Position numbers and translations under genes: made by a program. The notes below the pieces were generated by a model. It saw only the letters and a list, made by a program, of their open reading frames with translations, made no database searches and had not been told where the DNA came from. This document shows positions 8,733 to 19,139 of a DNA stretch of 64,000 bases, piece after piece. This DNA is from Pelagomonas calceolata (taxonomy: Eukaryota > Sar > Pelagophyceae > Pelagomonadales > Pelagomonadaceae): positions 276,501 through 340,500 of the forward strand of contig CAKKNE010000002.1 in the NCBI GenBank assembly GCA_918797485.1, given 5' to 3'. Position 1 is the stretch's first letter. The number at the start of each line of letters is the position of its first letter.

Positions 8733-9275
8733 ATGGTCCGCGTCGCAAATGAATACCTGGCGTGCGCCTGCCGCGTGCAGCAGGACAACCCCAAGAAGAA
8801 CATGAGCGCCGACCGCTACGAGCGCTACAAGGCGGCGAGGACGCTCCAGCAGGTGCTGGATCTGGGGGGTTCGCGGGGCGACATCGCCAACGACATGCTG
8901 CGGGGTTACATCGTGGTCGAGGACCGCGAGATCCACGAGGCGATCCTCATGACGGCGAACGAGAGCGAGCGCCGCCACCTGCCCGCGCACCTCCTGGGCC
9001 GCCTGCCGCCGGCGGGCTCGGGCTCGGACCCGCGCTCGCGGCCCCGCGCGCCGCGCCCGCCGCCGCCGCCGCGGTCGCGCGCGCCGCCGCCGCCGCCTTT
9101 GCCGCGCAAGCTGGCGCCGCCGCCGCGCGACCTCTACGACCGCAAGCGCCCGCGCGACGCGACCGACAAGTCGTCGATGCGCAAGCGCGCCGTCGAGTGC
9201 GTCAAGCGCCGCGCCAAGATCTTCGGTCGCAGCGTCGGCAAGGGCCGGCTCCTGCCTGTGTTCGATGACACGTAG
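8733..9275 (+). CDS. Hypothetical protein with Pro-rich linker and basic C-terminus
   Basis: A 180-residue protein I do not recognise. Residues 1-95 look folded and helical (DRYERYKAARTLQQVLDL, then DIANDMLRGYIVVED). Residues about 95-130 are Pro/Arg-rich with runs of PPPPP. The C-terminal 50 residues are strongly basic with clusters such as RKRPRD and KRRAK that could act as a nuclear localisation signal. The start ATG 8733 has a purine at -3, and the stop is TAG at 9273-9275. The structured N-terminus and strong codon bias favour a real gene over the long antisense frame. Confidence 0.6.
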   Translation: MVRVANEYLACACRVQQDNPKKNMSADRYERYKAARTLQQVLDLGGSRGDIANDMLRGYIVVEDREIHEAILMTANESERRHLPAHLLGRLPPAGSGSDPRSRPRAPRPPPPPRSRAPPPPPLPRKLAPPPRDLYDRKRPRDATDKSSMRKRAVECVKRRAKIFGRSVGKGRLLPVFDDT

Positions 9276-9768
9276 TAGGAGCATGTGGGCACTAAACGTA
9301 TTCCAAGTAACCTTGCCAGTAGTGGGCGTTTGCTTGAGCTGGGCCACATATAGAGGCCAGCCACGAGGCCGACGCGCATGACCCAAGATTGGTTTATGCT
9401 CCCGGGCCCTCGCCGCCGTCGCCTCCGAGCTAAATAGATAAACTTTGAATAAATAAATTAAGGAAGACCTAAAAAAGGAACAAGCTCCTAAGAGCCTTCT
9501 CCCTGCTCGGTCAGGATGCCCAACCGGAGCTTCGAAATAGCAATAAGATATCTGTATACCGTATTCTAAGTCTCTAACACTCGGGGCGACCGTCACGGCC
9601 CCGGCGACGGCGTATGAGGGCCGGGGGCGGGGCGGGCGTGCGGTCACGCAGACCCCGCGCCGGGCGGGTGCCTAGGCGCCCCGGGTGGCTAGGCGGCCGA
9701 GCTCTAAGCAAAGCACTTATGTCCGGACGACCATAATCGAGATAGTTCCTAATTAACAGGCGCCAAGG
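9276..9768. other. Intergenic between convergent genes
   Basis: 493 bp between the 3' ends of two convergent genes. It contains an AT-rich patch at about 9425-9480 and a GC-rich patch at about 9595-9690. I see no coding signal or structured RNA I could defend. Confidence 0.5.
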
Positions 9769-11399
9769 TCACCACCGCATCGACGCCGCGCGATCATCCG
9801 CGAGGGCGGGCCGTCCCACTTCGAGGCCCAGCTGCTGAGTGGCCAGCTTCGGGCGCGGCGGCGGTTGGCGCGCGCCGGCCGATGCCGGCCTTGGGACGCG
9901 CTCGGCCCCGCGAGAGTGTGAAGAAGAGGACGCGGAACGGCCTTCGCCGTCCGAGAACAGGCTCAAATAATCAAAAGACCACGAGGCGCTCTCGTCGACG
10001 GTGCGGAACCGGTCCGCGGGCGTCGGCGCCGCCGGTTTCGCGGCCCTGTCGCGGCGGAAGGCGATCGCCGCGTCGGTCTTGGCGGTGCCGCGGTAGTGCG
10101 GCCGCGGCGGCCGCTTCGGGGGCGGCGCGCCCTCGTTGTCGGCGAGCGCGGCTGCCGCAGCGCGTCGCCGCGCCGACCCCGGCCGCCGGGTGGCGTGATC
10201 CGGCCGCCGCGAGGCGTGCTCCGGCGCGGCCGGGCCCGCGCGCGGCTTGCGCGGCGAGAGCTGGACGGCGGCCTTGACGACCGACACGGCGGACCGGAGG
10301 AGCGACTTCTTCGGAGACGCCGCCGCAGGTCTCGGCTCGCGCGGCGGCGGCACGAGCGCCCTCGGCGGCCCGAGGGGGCAGTGCTCGTAGAGCTTGCGCA
10401 CGGGCAGCTGCGCGGCGCGCGCGAGGAGGCAGTCCGAGAAGCGGAGGCACTCGAAGAGCGGCAGGTACGCGTCGCTCTTCTCCTTGGCGGCCTGCGCGGC
10501 CTGCGCAGCGCGCGCGTTCGTCCAGCCAGCGTCGGCGTCGGCCGCATCGTAGCCTGCGTGGAAATCAACCAGTGAGTCGGTTACGACGCTGCCGTGCTGG
10601 CTCCGTCGAGCGGTGAGGAACCGGCACCGCCACGCTATCGAGCAGGCGTCGCGTCGATGACGTGGAGGTCGACGCCGGCGGTTCAGGACGAACGCGTCGC
10701 GAATTTTGATTTCCACACAGGTCGTAACGGAACGGCGGCGGCGGCCACGCGCGCGAAAAGCCGCCGCTCCGCGCGCGCCGGAGCTCGTCCTCGGCGTGGC
10801 AGACGACGTCCCAGTCGTCCGGGCCGAGCCGCTCGAGCGCGACGTCCTCGGGCCGGCCCGAGCGGCGCCAGGCGTCCTGCTGCGCGCCCGCGCCGCCGGC
10901 CGGCCGCGCCGGGCCGCCGGCGCGCGACCGGTCGAGGCGGTCGCGGCGCGCGGCGCGCGCCTCCTTGCGCGCGGCCTTGGTCGAGAAGGGCCGGAAGCCC
11001 GTCGTGTGGAAGACGTCGGCCACGAGGCGGCCCTTGATGCGCCGGTCGAGCACCGAGTTGCCCATGAGCGACGGCGAGATGTTGACCTCGATGAGCCAGG
11101 GCCGCAGGTCCGCGTCGAGCAGCACGTCGAAGCCGAAGAGCTCGTAGCACGGCCGCCGCGGCGCCGGCGGCGCGCCGGCCGGCCGCGCGGCCCGGCACGC
11201 CTGGACGTTGTGCGGCGTCAGCTCGGCCTCGGCGGCGATGAGCGTCTTGACGACGAGGTCGTGGCAGCGCGCGCGCACCGCCGCCGCGTCGTGGCCGTGC
11301 GCGTCGAGCCAGCGCCACAGCGCCTGCAGCGGCCACTTGAAGGCGTCCTCGGGGTCGGCGCCGCCGGCCGTCGGGTCCGCGGGGCCCGCGGCGGCCTCC

Positions 11400-11435
<36 letters not shown>

Positions 11436-12607
11436 CCGCCGTCGTCGTCGGCGTCGGCGGCCTCGGCGCCGTCGCCGTCGGCCTCGACGTAGCGCTTCGA
11501 CTTCTTGTTCACCGAGTAGTTCGTCAGGTGCACGTAGCGGCAGCGCAGGTTGCGCATCGTGTACGCGTGCGTCGAGAAGCGCACGAGGCCGTCCTCGTGC
11601 ACGTAGACGACGAGCGGGTCGACGGACGTGACCAGGGCGTAGAGCCGCAGGTCGAACTTGCGGCCGTTCACGCCGAGGAAGGGCGCGTCGACGTAGCGCT
11701 GCACGACGTATTTCTTCTCCTTCGGGAGCGTGCCCGCCGTCAGCTCGCGCGACGTGGCGAGCCGGATGCCCCGGCCGCACGAGCTCGCCGGCGGCTTGAC
11801 GATCCACACGGCGTGCTTGTCCAGCTTCGCCTTGCCCTCGAGCGCCCGGGCCTCGCCCGGCAGGATGTAGCCCTCGGGCATGAAGGCGTAGGCCTTGGCC
11901 GCGGTGCCGCCGCGGCTGCGCGCGCGGCCCAGGCAGCGCAGCAGCCGGTCCTTCCGCCCGATGCACCACGACCCCGGGAAGTGGTTCACGCGCTGGTGCC
12001 GCCGCTGCGTCGCGTAGACCTCGGCCCCGGGGTGCTTGGTCCACGACGCGCACCACGGCAGCTTCGTCACGTGGGCGTCGAGGGCCTTCTTGCCCTTCTT
12101 CTTGCCGCCGGCCGCCCCGGTCGGGGCCAGGCCGAGGAGGCCGCCCACGAAGTCCGCGAGCCCCGAGCCGGATCCGTCCGGCGACGCCTCGCCCCGGACG
12201 CCCTTGAGGGCCCGCAGCTCGGTGCCGTCCTTGACGCGGCGGAAGCCCGCGAGGCTGAAGGCGTTCTTGATGCAGTTCCGCTCCCACGTGCACCGGTAGG
12301 CCAGCCGCCGCGTCCCGAGGTCCGCCGCGACGGGGAGCGGGCCCGACCGCTCGAGGTTCACGTCCTTCTGCGGGTAGGGGAAGTAGACCGTCGCCTCGCG
12401 CGCGTCGGGCCACAGCGACGGGCACATGCGGACGACGCGGCTCGCCGGCTGCGCCGGCGCCTCGACGACCGTGATGTCGACGACGCGCCGCGCCGACGCG
12501 TCGTCCTCGTCCTCGTCCTCGGCCGCCGGGAGGTCATCGATGTCCGAGTCCTCCGAGGGGCCCACCACCGCAGCCCGCGAGCTCAGTGCGCTGATTGCGG
12601 CGCGCAT
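9769..12607 (-). CDS. Tubulin tyrosine ligase-like (TTLL4/5-type) polyglutamylase
   Basis: A predicted tubulin-modifying ATP-grasp ligase of 887 residues, encoded by exons 12607-10729 and 10553-9769. The core shows FPGSWCIGRKDRL, VWIVKPPASSCGRGIRLA (ATP site), KFDLRLYALVTSVDPLVVYV, HLTNYSVNKKS and CYELFGFDVLLD followed by WLIEVNISPSL (Mg and glutamate-ligation residues). This order matches TTLL4/TTLL5 polyglutamylases. A very acidic Asp-rich insert lies between NYSVNKK and the next helix. The C-terminal 260 residues after the intron are Pro/Arg-rich and low complexity. Splicing gives PPPFR-YDAADADAGW in frame. ATG at 12605-12607, stop TGA. Likely acts on axonemal or cortical microtubules (inference). 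Confidence 0.9.
10554..10728 (-). mobile_element. Introner in the TTLL gene, 175-bp intron, opposite orientation
   Basis: On the plus strand the element shows AAATCAACCAGTGAGTCGG and a core CACCGCCACGC..TCGAGC.GGCGTCGCGTCGA matching the element at 25-175. The host gene is on the minus strand, so this copy is spliced in antisense. On the coding strand it begins GTTACGAC then CTGTGTGGAAATCA, and ends TGATTTCCACGCAG then GCTACGAT. The duplications match at 6 of 8 positions. Phase 1 splicing keeps the frame. Confidence 0.85.
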
Positions 12608-13055
12608 CCCTTTATCAAGGTTGGATGTGTCTGTCTCCGGGCGCCGGGGCAGCCCGCCGCGCCGCGGCTGCTTTCCTCGGCTCCTCGGGCGACTACCTCG
12701 ACCACTTCCAGTCCGTGCAGTCCCGCTCGATGATCAGTTGGATGGAACCAAACCAAAACCCGAACATCCGGTGATCTGATCGATATCTTGATCGATCAAG
12801 GAGCTCTAATTCTAGTTGTACTGAGCTCTAATTCTAGTTGTACTTAGTACCTCTTGATCTGATCTTGCAAAACAGAAGAAGGAAGTATCACGTAGAGGTG
12901 CTTGGGCGCGCGTCACGAGCTAAGTGCGTTTGATGACCTTTTTGTGGGCCAATGGTATCATTGGCATCAAGCCAGAAGGTCCCGAGCCAGGAGGTGTCAA
13001 GGTGAGCCATAAAATGATTAACAAGCCGGCAGTCGTCGGGGTTGGGACTCATGAA
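12608..13055. other. Intergenic, TTLL promoter region
   Basis: 448 bp with low GC around 12760-12870. It contains repeated GATC-rich palindromic stretches near 12770-12800 and a 22-bp tandem duplication. No gene is supported. Confidence 0.5.
12801..12844. repeat. 22-bp tandem duplication
   Basis: Two adjacent identical copies of a 22-bp unit beginning GAGCTCTAATTCTAG, at 12801-12822 and 12823-12844. They lie about 200 bp upstream of the TTLL start. Perfect identity suggests recent slippage. Confidence 0.9.
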
Positions 13056-15754
13056 TCAGAAGAACCGCCGCGGCTTCGCGTTCTCGGCGCCCGGCGGCGG
13101 CGGCGGCGCGTCGGCCTGCGCCGCGGCGAGGCGCTTCTGCTTGTCGGCGAGGGCCTTGTGCGACGCGAGGGCCTTGGACTTGGCGAGGACCTGGGAGTCC
13201 GTGGCGTTCGCGCGGCGGCCGCCCTTGAGCGCGAAGGCCCGGTCGACGGCCGACTGCGCCGACGCCGACAGCGCGACGCGGGGCCGCGCGGGCGCCGGCC
13301 TGGGCGCGGCGGCGGCCGCGGCGGGCGCGTCCCGGGCGGGCCGCGCGGTGCGCGCGAGCACCGGCCCGGCCGCGTCCGTCCGCGCGCCGCGGATCCGCGC
13401 CGCGGGCGCGGGCGCGGGCGCCGCCGGGTCGGCCTTGGCCGCCGCGGCCGCCGCGCGCTTGGCGTTGCGTTCCTTGGCGGCGAGCTTGCGCCGGAGCTTG
13501 TCGCGGCTGCGGCGGACCTCGGACGCGAAGCCGTCCAGCGCGCCGAAGACGAGCTTGAGCGCGGCCGCCGCGGGGCCGCCCGTGGCGCCGAAGTAGGCCC
13601 GGCACTTCTTCGTCGCCGCGTCGAGGGCGGCGATCTTGGCCTCGAGGCCCGCGACGGCCTTGGCCGCCTCGTCGACGCAGCGGCCGGCCTCGACGACGAA
13701 GCGCACGGTGGCCTGGGCGTCCAGCGCCGCCCGGCCCTTGGCCGTCGCCGGCGCGGCGGGGCTCGCGACCTCGGGCGCCGGCGCCTCGCCGCTCTTCTTC
13801 CGGAGGGCCGCCGCGCGCTTGCGGTCGGCCGACGACAGCGACGCCTCCGCCGCCTTGGCCTCGGCCTGGACCTGGGCCAGCCCGCTCCGGAGCTTGCGCA
13901 GCGCGCCGCGCGTGTGGTCGTCGTCGACGTAGCGCGCCGCCTCGGCGAGCGACGGCAGCGCGTCGACGAAGTCGAGGTCCGCGGCCTGGCCCCGCTCGGC
14001 GAAGATCTCGGCCACGTAGTCCACGAGGTTCGCGCCGCCCTTGCCCCGCGCCGTGGCGAAGGCCCCGAGCGAGCCCAGCGCCACGCCGGCCGCGTCGCCG
14101 CTCGCGAGGCCCGAGTTCAGCGCGTTGCCGGCCTTGAGCAGGTAGCGCAGCACGCGGCCGAGGCCCTCGGACCCGACGAGCGCGGCGACGGCGGCCGCGA
14201 CCTTGTCCGCCGCGCGGCACGCGTCCCACGCCTGCTCGTCGAACTCCGCGCGGAAGCACGCGGCCTCGACGCGCGCCGCGAAGCGCGGCCACCGCAGCGC
14301 CGCCGCGAAGAAGCGCTCGGGCCGCGCGAGGCGCGCGGCGTCGTTCGCCGCGTCGTCGACGTACGACCGCACGAGGGCCTCCTCCTCGGGCGTCGGCAGC
14401 TGCACCTGCAGGCTCCGCAGCTTCGGCCCGTCGAGCCACTCCGAGAGCGAGGCGACGGCCCGGCACAGCGCGTCGTCGTCGCCGCGGTACTGCCGCGAGA
14501 AGTACTCGAGCCCGATGGCCACGTTCGCGGCGCGGCGCGAGTCCTCGAGCAGCGACACCTTCTTGAGCGAGGCCGGCTCCGCGGCGCCGCCGGCGGCGGC
14601 GGCGCGGTCGGCGGCCCGGGCCTTGGCCGGCGGCGGCTTGCTCGCGAAGATCTCCTCGAGCAGCGCGAGGTCGTCGTCGGCCTCGTCCGCCGGCGACGCG
14701 GCACCCCAGACCGTCGCGCCGACGTCGACGGACGCGTCGAGCTTCGTCCAGTGCAGCTGCTTCGTCTTGCGCGGCGCGGGCGTCCGCGCGGGCGCCTTCG
14801 CCGCCGTCGCCGGGGGCGCGGGCGGCGCGGCGGCGCCGCACACGGCCGCGACGTCGGCCTCGGACCGGCCCTCGCGGCGCATGCGGTCGCCCACGGCGCC
14901 CGGCGGCACGCGCATGCGCAGCATCTTGCGGTAGGGCTCGAGCGCCGCGGCGTCGGCCGCCGGCGCCGGCGCCGGGGCGGCCGCGGCGGCCGCGGCGGCC
15001 GCGCCGGGGTCGAGCGTGCTCGCGAGCGCGTCGGCGACGCCGTCGCGCCGCGCGGCGGCCTGCGCGCGCGACTCGACCGGTGAGAGGCGGGGCCGCGAAA
15101 CTGGAGATTTCCGCGCGGGCGCCGCGCCGCGGCCGTGCTGGGCGGCACGCCCATCTTGACCATCTTGCGGTACTTGGCCAGCGGGTCGTCCCCCGCGTCC
15201 GCCGCCGCCGCCGCGGGCGTCTCGAACGCGACGCGGCCGCGGCACTGGCGCGGCGTCACGCCGCGCCGGACGTCGTAGCGCGGCAGCGGCGAGTTCGCGC
15301 CCAGCAGCTTGCGCGCGGCGCGCTCCTGCTCGTCGTCGAAGGCGCGCTCGCCGAGGCCGCTCCGCTTCAGCTTCGCGCGGATCGCCGCGAGCGCCTCGTC
15401 GCGCAGCTCCGGCCGGACGCCCGACGCCGCGAGGCGCTCGCCCACGACGTCCAGCGGCACGTCGTGGATCACGTGCATCGACAGCGCCGCGCCGAGCACC
15501 TTGTCCCGGTTCCGCAGCAGGCGCTCCGCGTCCTCGGGCGTCAGCGTCTCGCGGCGCCGGCGCAGCTCGAAGGACCGCCGGCGCGACCGGTCCAGCGGCG
15601 TCAGGTAGCACGGGGCCGTCGCGTTCGTCGGCGTCGTCACCGCGGCGGGCTGCGCGGCGCCCGCGCGCTTGGCGAGCATGGCGTTCAGGGCGTCCGGCTT
15701 CGGCTTTCCGGCGCGCTGCGCGAGCATGGCTTCTAGGGCCGCGTTTTTGCCCAT
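13056..15754 (-). CDS. Formin (FH2-domain actin nucleator)
   Basis: An actin filament nucleation/elongation factor of about 874 residues, from exons about 15754-15134 and 15059-13056. The N-terminal third holds two short KYRKMVKMGVPPS-like motifs (the second is PYRKMLRMRVPPGAVGDRM). Similar repeats occur before formin or WASH-complex domains in other stramenopiles. The FH2 domain begins at KTKQLHWTKLD and runs about 400 residues, including SLQVQLPTPEEE and LRYLLKAGNALNSG, which match the FH2 core and its conserved G-N-LN-G motif. There is almost no classic FH1; a short DAPPPPPGAENAKPRRFF tail sits at the C-terminus instead. ATG at 15752-15754, stop TGA. Frame continuity requires the intron near 15060-15133. 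Confidence 0.88.
15060..15133 (-). other. Intron in the formin gene, probably a decayed introner
   Basis: The coding frame shifts between the N-terminal exon and the FH2 exon. The 3' site is GAGTCGCGCGCAG at 15060. In-phase 5' GC sites lie at 15133, 15130 and 15127. With 15133 the first eight bases GCCGCGGC match the eight after the 3' site (GCCGCCGC) at 7 of 8 positions. An internal CGCGCGGAAATCTC recalls the introner terminus. The GC-AG type and the exact 5' edge are inferred. Confidence 0.6.
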
Positions 15755-16610
15755 TATTTTTCCTCTTGTACGCTCTGCGGCGCGCGCGCGTTTTTAGTGC
15801 TGCCGGCGCCCACCAAGCGGCGGCTGTGGCAGCAGCAGGTCTCCAAGTCTTCCGGGCACTGCACGAGAGCAGTGATTACGCGGGCACGGCTCAGCGGCCC
15901 CGCGCGCTGCGCAAACTGCCTTGACGAGCGGGACGAAACCCGCACTAAAAGGTTCAGCTTTCAGGGCCACAACAAGTGATTAAGCATGAACCCACGCGTG
16001 TCCCGTCTCGCCGCCCGTCTCGCGCTTTGCGTCGGCGCACTAGACTGAGCCTCTGAGACGGCGTCTGCGAGGCAAAAAATCAGCCTATTAGCGCGCGCTA
16101 CAGCGCTGCTCCGAAGCTTTGGGCTTCTCCGGGAGCCTATCCAGCGAGGACTGCTCGCCGCTGCGCTGCGCCAGCTCTCAGCGCGCCGCCGCGGCTCTCC
16201 TGAGCCAGCACAGCTGTGTTTCTGGCTGGGCTCCATAGGACGACACGGCGCCGCCGTCACACGGCCCACGATCACTTAGTATGTCCGTCCGTGATTCACG
16301 CCGCTGGACTTTGCTTCCTCTTGGGTGACAATGTTTACCTGATAACCGGGTGATCACGTGGCCGTCGGAAAAGTGGTCGGGCTGAGTGGCGGTGGTCTGC
16401 TCCGAAACGTTCTCATGGACGCGGCCTGCGGGGTACACAAGGTCGTGAGCTGCGTACCGCTGTGCGGCGCACCTCAAATGGCCTCGACGACGTCAGACGC
16501 CGGCCGCACCGTCCTTCTCAAGGTCGCGGCGCTTCGAGGGCTGCTTCTTAGTTGTTCTGGTGCGTGACCTGCGCCGTCGCGACCACGGGCGACGACGGGT
16601 CCTCCAGTTC
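15755..16610. other. Intergenic before the tandem array
   Basis: About 850 bp with no supportable gene. Small open frames exist but lack homology and codon bias. The segment 16470-16610 is a diverged partial copy of the downstream repeat unit (CTTCGAGGG, GACCACGGGCGACGACGG and CGTGATCTAATGCTGATCTC are recognisable). Confidence 0.5.
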
Positions 16611-19083
16611 GTGATCTAATGCTGATCTCGCGCCTCGACGCGGGCCGCGCCGTCCTGGACCAGGTCAAGGCGCTTCGAGGGCGGCGTGTTATGTGATCGT
16701 GACCTGTACTCGGCGTCGCCGTGAGCAAGGGCGACGTCGGATCTACCAAGTCGTGATCTCTCGCTGATCTTGTGCCTCGACGCGGGCCGCGCCGTTCTGG
16801 ACCAGGTCAAGGCGCTTCGAGGGCGGCGTGTTACATGATCGTGACCTGTACTCGGCGTCGCCGTGAGCAAGGGCGACGTCGGATCTACCAAGTCGTGATC
16901 TCGCTGATCTTGTGCTCGACGGGCGCGCCGTCCTGGACCAGGTCAAGGCGCTTCGAGGGCGGCGTGTTATGTGATCGTGACCTGTACTCGGCGTCGCCGT
17001 GAGCAAGGGCGACGTCGGATCTACCAAGTCGTGATCTCTCGCTGATCTTGTGCCTCGACGCTGGCGCGCCGTTCTGGACCAGGTCAAGGCGCTTCGAGGG
17101 CGGCGTGTTACATGATCGTGACCTGTACTCGGCGTCGCCGTGAGCAAGGGCGACGTCGGATCTACCAAGTCGTGATCTCTCGCTGATCTTGTGCCTCGAC
17201 GCGGGCCGCGCCGTCCTGGACCAGGTCAAGGCGCTTCGAGGGCGGCGTGTTACATGATCGTGACCTGTACTCGGCGTCGCCGTGAGCAAGGGCGACGTCG
17301 GATCTACCAAGTCGTGATCTCTCGCTGATCTTGTGCCTCGACGCGGGCCGCGCCGTCCTGGACCAGGTCAAGGCGCTTCGAGGGCGGCGTGTTATGTGAT
17401 CGTGACCTGTACGGCGTCGCCGTGAGCAAGGGCGACGTCGGATCTACCAAGTCGTGATCTCGCTGATCTTGTGCCTCGACGCTGGCCGCGCCGTCCTGGA
17501 CCAGGTCAAGGCGCTTCGAGGGCGGCGTGTTACATGATCGTGACCTGTACTCGGCGTCGCCGTGAGCAAGGGCGACGCCGGATCTACCAAGTCGTGATCT
17601 CGCTGATCTTGTGCCTCGCGCGGGCCGCGCCGTTCTGGACCAGGTCAAGGCGCTTCGAGGGCGGCGTGTTACATGATCGTGACCTGTACTCGGCGTCGCC
17701 GTGAGCAAGGGCGTCGGATCTACCAAGTCGTGATCTCTCGCTGATCTTGTGCCTCGACGCGGGCCGCGCCGTCCTGGACCAGGTCAAGGCGCTTCGAGGG
17801 CGGCGTGTTATGTGATCGTGACCTGTACTCGGCGTCGCCGTGAGCAAGGGCGACGTCGGATCTACCAAGTCGTGATCTCGCTGATCTTGTGCCTCGACGC
17901 GGGCCGCGCCGTTCTGGACCAGGTCAAGGCGCTTCGAGGGCGGCGTGTTACATGATCGTGACCTGTACTCGGCGTCGCCGTGAGCAAGGGCGACGTCGGA
18001 TCTACCAAGTGGATCTCTCGCTGATCTTGTGCCTCGACGCGGGCCGCGCCGTCCTGGACCAGGTCAAGGCGCTTCGAGGGCGGCGTGTTATGTGATCGTG
18101 ACCTGTACTCGGCGTCGCGGTGAGCAAGGGCGACGTCGGATCTACCAAGTCGTGATCTCTCGCTGATCTTGTGCCTCGACGCGGGCCGCGCCGTCCTGGA
18201 CCAGGTCAAGGCGCTTCGAGGGCGGCGTGTTATGTGATCGTGACCTGTACTCGGCGTCGCCGTGAGCAAGGGCGACGTCGGATCTACCAAGTCGTGATCT
18301 CTCGCTGATCTTGTGCCTCGACGCGGGCCGCGCCGTTCTGGACCAGGTCAAGGCGCTTCGAGGGCGGCGTGTTACATGATCGTGACCTGTACTCGGCGTC
18401 GCCGTGAGCAAGGGCGACGTCGGATCTACCAAGTCGTGATCTCTCGCTGATCTTGTGCCTCGACGCGGGCCGCGCCGTCCTGGACCAGGTCAAGGCGCTT
18501 CGAGGGCGGCGTGTTATGTGATCGTGACCTGTACTCGGCGTCGCCGTGAGCAAGGGCGACGTCGGATCTACCAAGTCGTGATCTCTCGCTGATCTTGTGC
18601 CTCGACGCTGGCCGCGCCGTTCTGGACCAGGTCAAGGCGCTTCGAGGGCGGCGTGTTACATGATCGTGACCTGTACTCGGCGTCGCCGTGAGCAAGGGCG
18701 ACGTCGGATCTACCAAGTCGTGATCTCGCTGATCTTGTGCCTCGACGCGGGCCGCGCCGTCCTGGACCAGGTCAAGGCGCTTCGAGGGCGGCGTGTTACA
18801 TGATCGTGACCTGTACTCGGCGTCGCCGTGAGCAAGGGCGACGTCGGATCTACCAAGTCGTGATCTCTCGCTGATCTTGTGCCTCGACGCGGGCCGCGCC
18901 GTCCTGGACCAGGTCAAGGCGCTTCGAGGGCGGCGTGTTATGTGATCGTGACCTGTACTCGGCGTCGCCGTGAGCAAGGGCGACGTCGGATCTACCAAGT
19001 CGTGATCTCTCGCTGATCTTGTGCCTCGACGCGGGCCGCGCCGTTCTGGACCAGGTCAAGGCGCTTCGAGGGCGGCGTGTTCA
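16611..19083. repeat. Tandem array, 18 copies of a ~142-bp unit
   Basis: Eighteen head-to-tail copies, each containing GACCAGGTCAAGGCGCTTCG, CTGTACTCGGCGTCGC, GACGTCGGATCTACCAAGT and CGCTGATCTTGTGCCTCGAC. Full units are 142 bp; several are shortened to about 135-141 bp by small deletions. Copies are almost identical apart from a few sites. Two variants dominate: CCGTCCTGG with GTTATGTG, and CCGTTCTGG with GTTACATG. They largely alternate along the array. Edge copies diverge at both ends. Frames through it stay open only because the unit lacks stops; 142 is not a multiple of three, so I do not call genes. Confidence 0.95.
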
Positions 19084-19139
19084 TTGAGCTGGTGTGTGAC
19101 CGACGCCGCTGCTCTGAACTGCAGCTCGCCACCGCGCAA

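Noticed and set aside
9276-9647. Minus-strand frame extending antisense over the gene at 8733
   Set aside because: Its 3' half is antisense to a frame with better codon bias, and its 5' half crosses AT-rich intergenic DNA.
16178-16477. 99-codon minus-strand frame upstream of the array
   Set aside because: Codon use is unlike that of real genes here, no domain is seen, and it overlaps decayed repeat sequence.
16743-18998. Repeated open frames of 68-190 codons in the tandem array
   Set aside because: They exist because the repeat unit lacks stops. The unit length is not a multiple of three and frames rotate between copies, so no protein is conserved.
16611-19083. CRISPR-like array
   Set aside because: The whole ~142-bp unit is repeated with no unique spacers, and the genome is eukaryotic.
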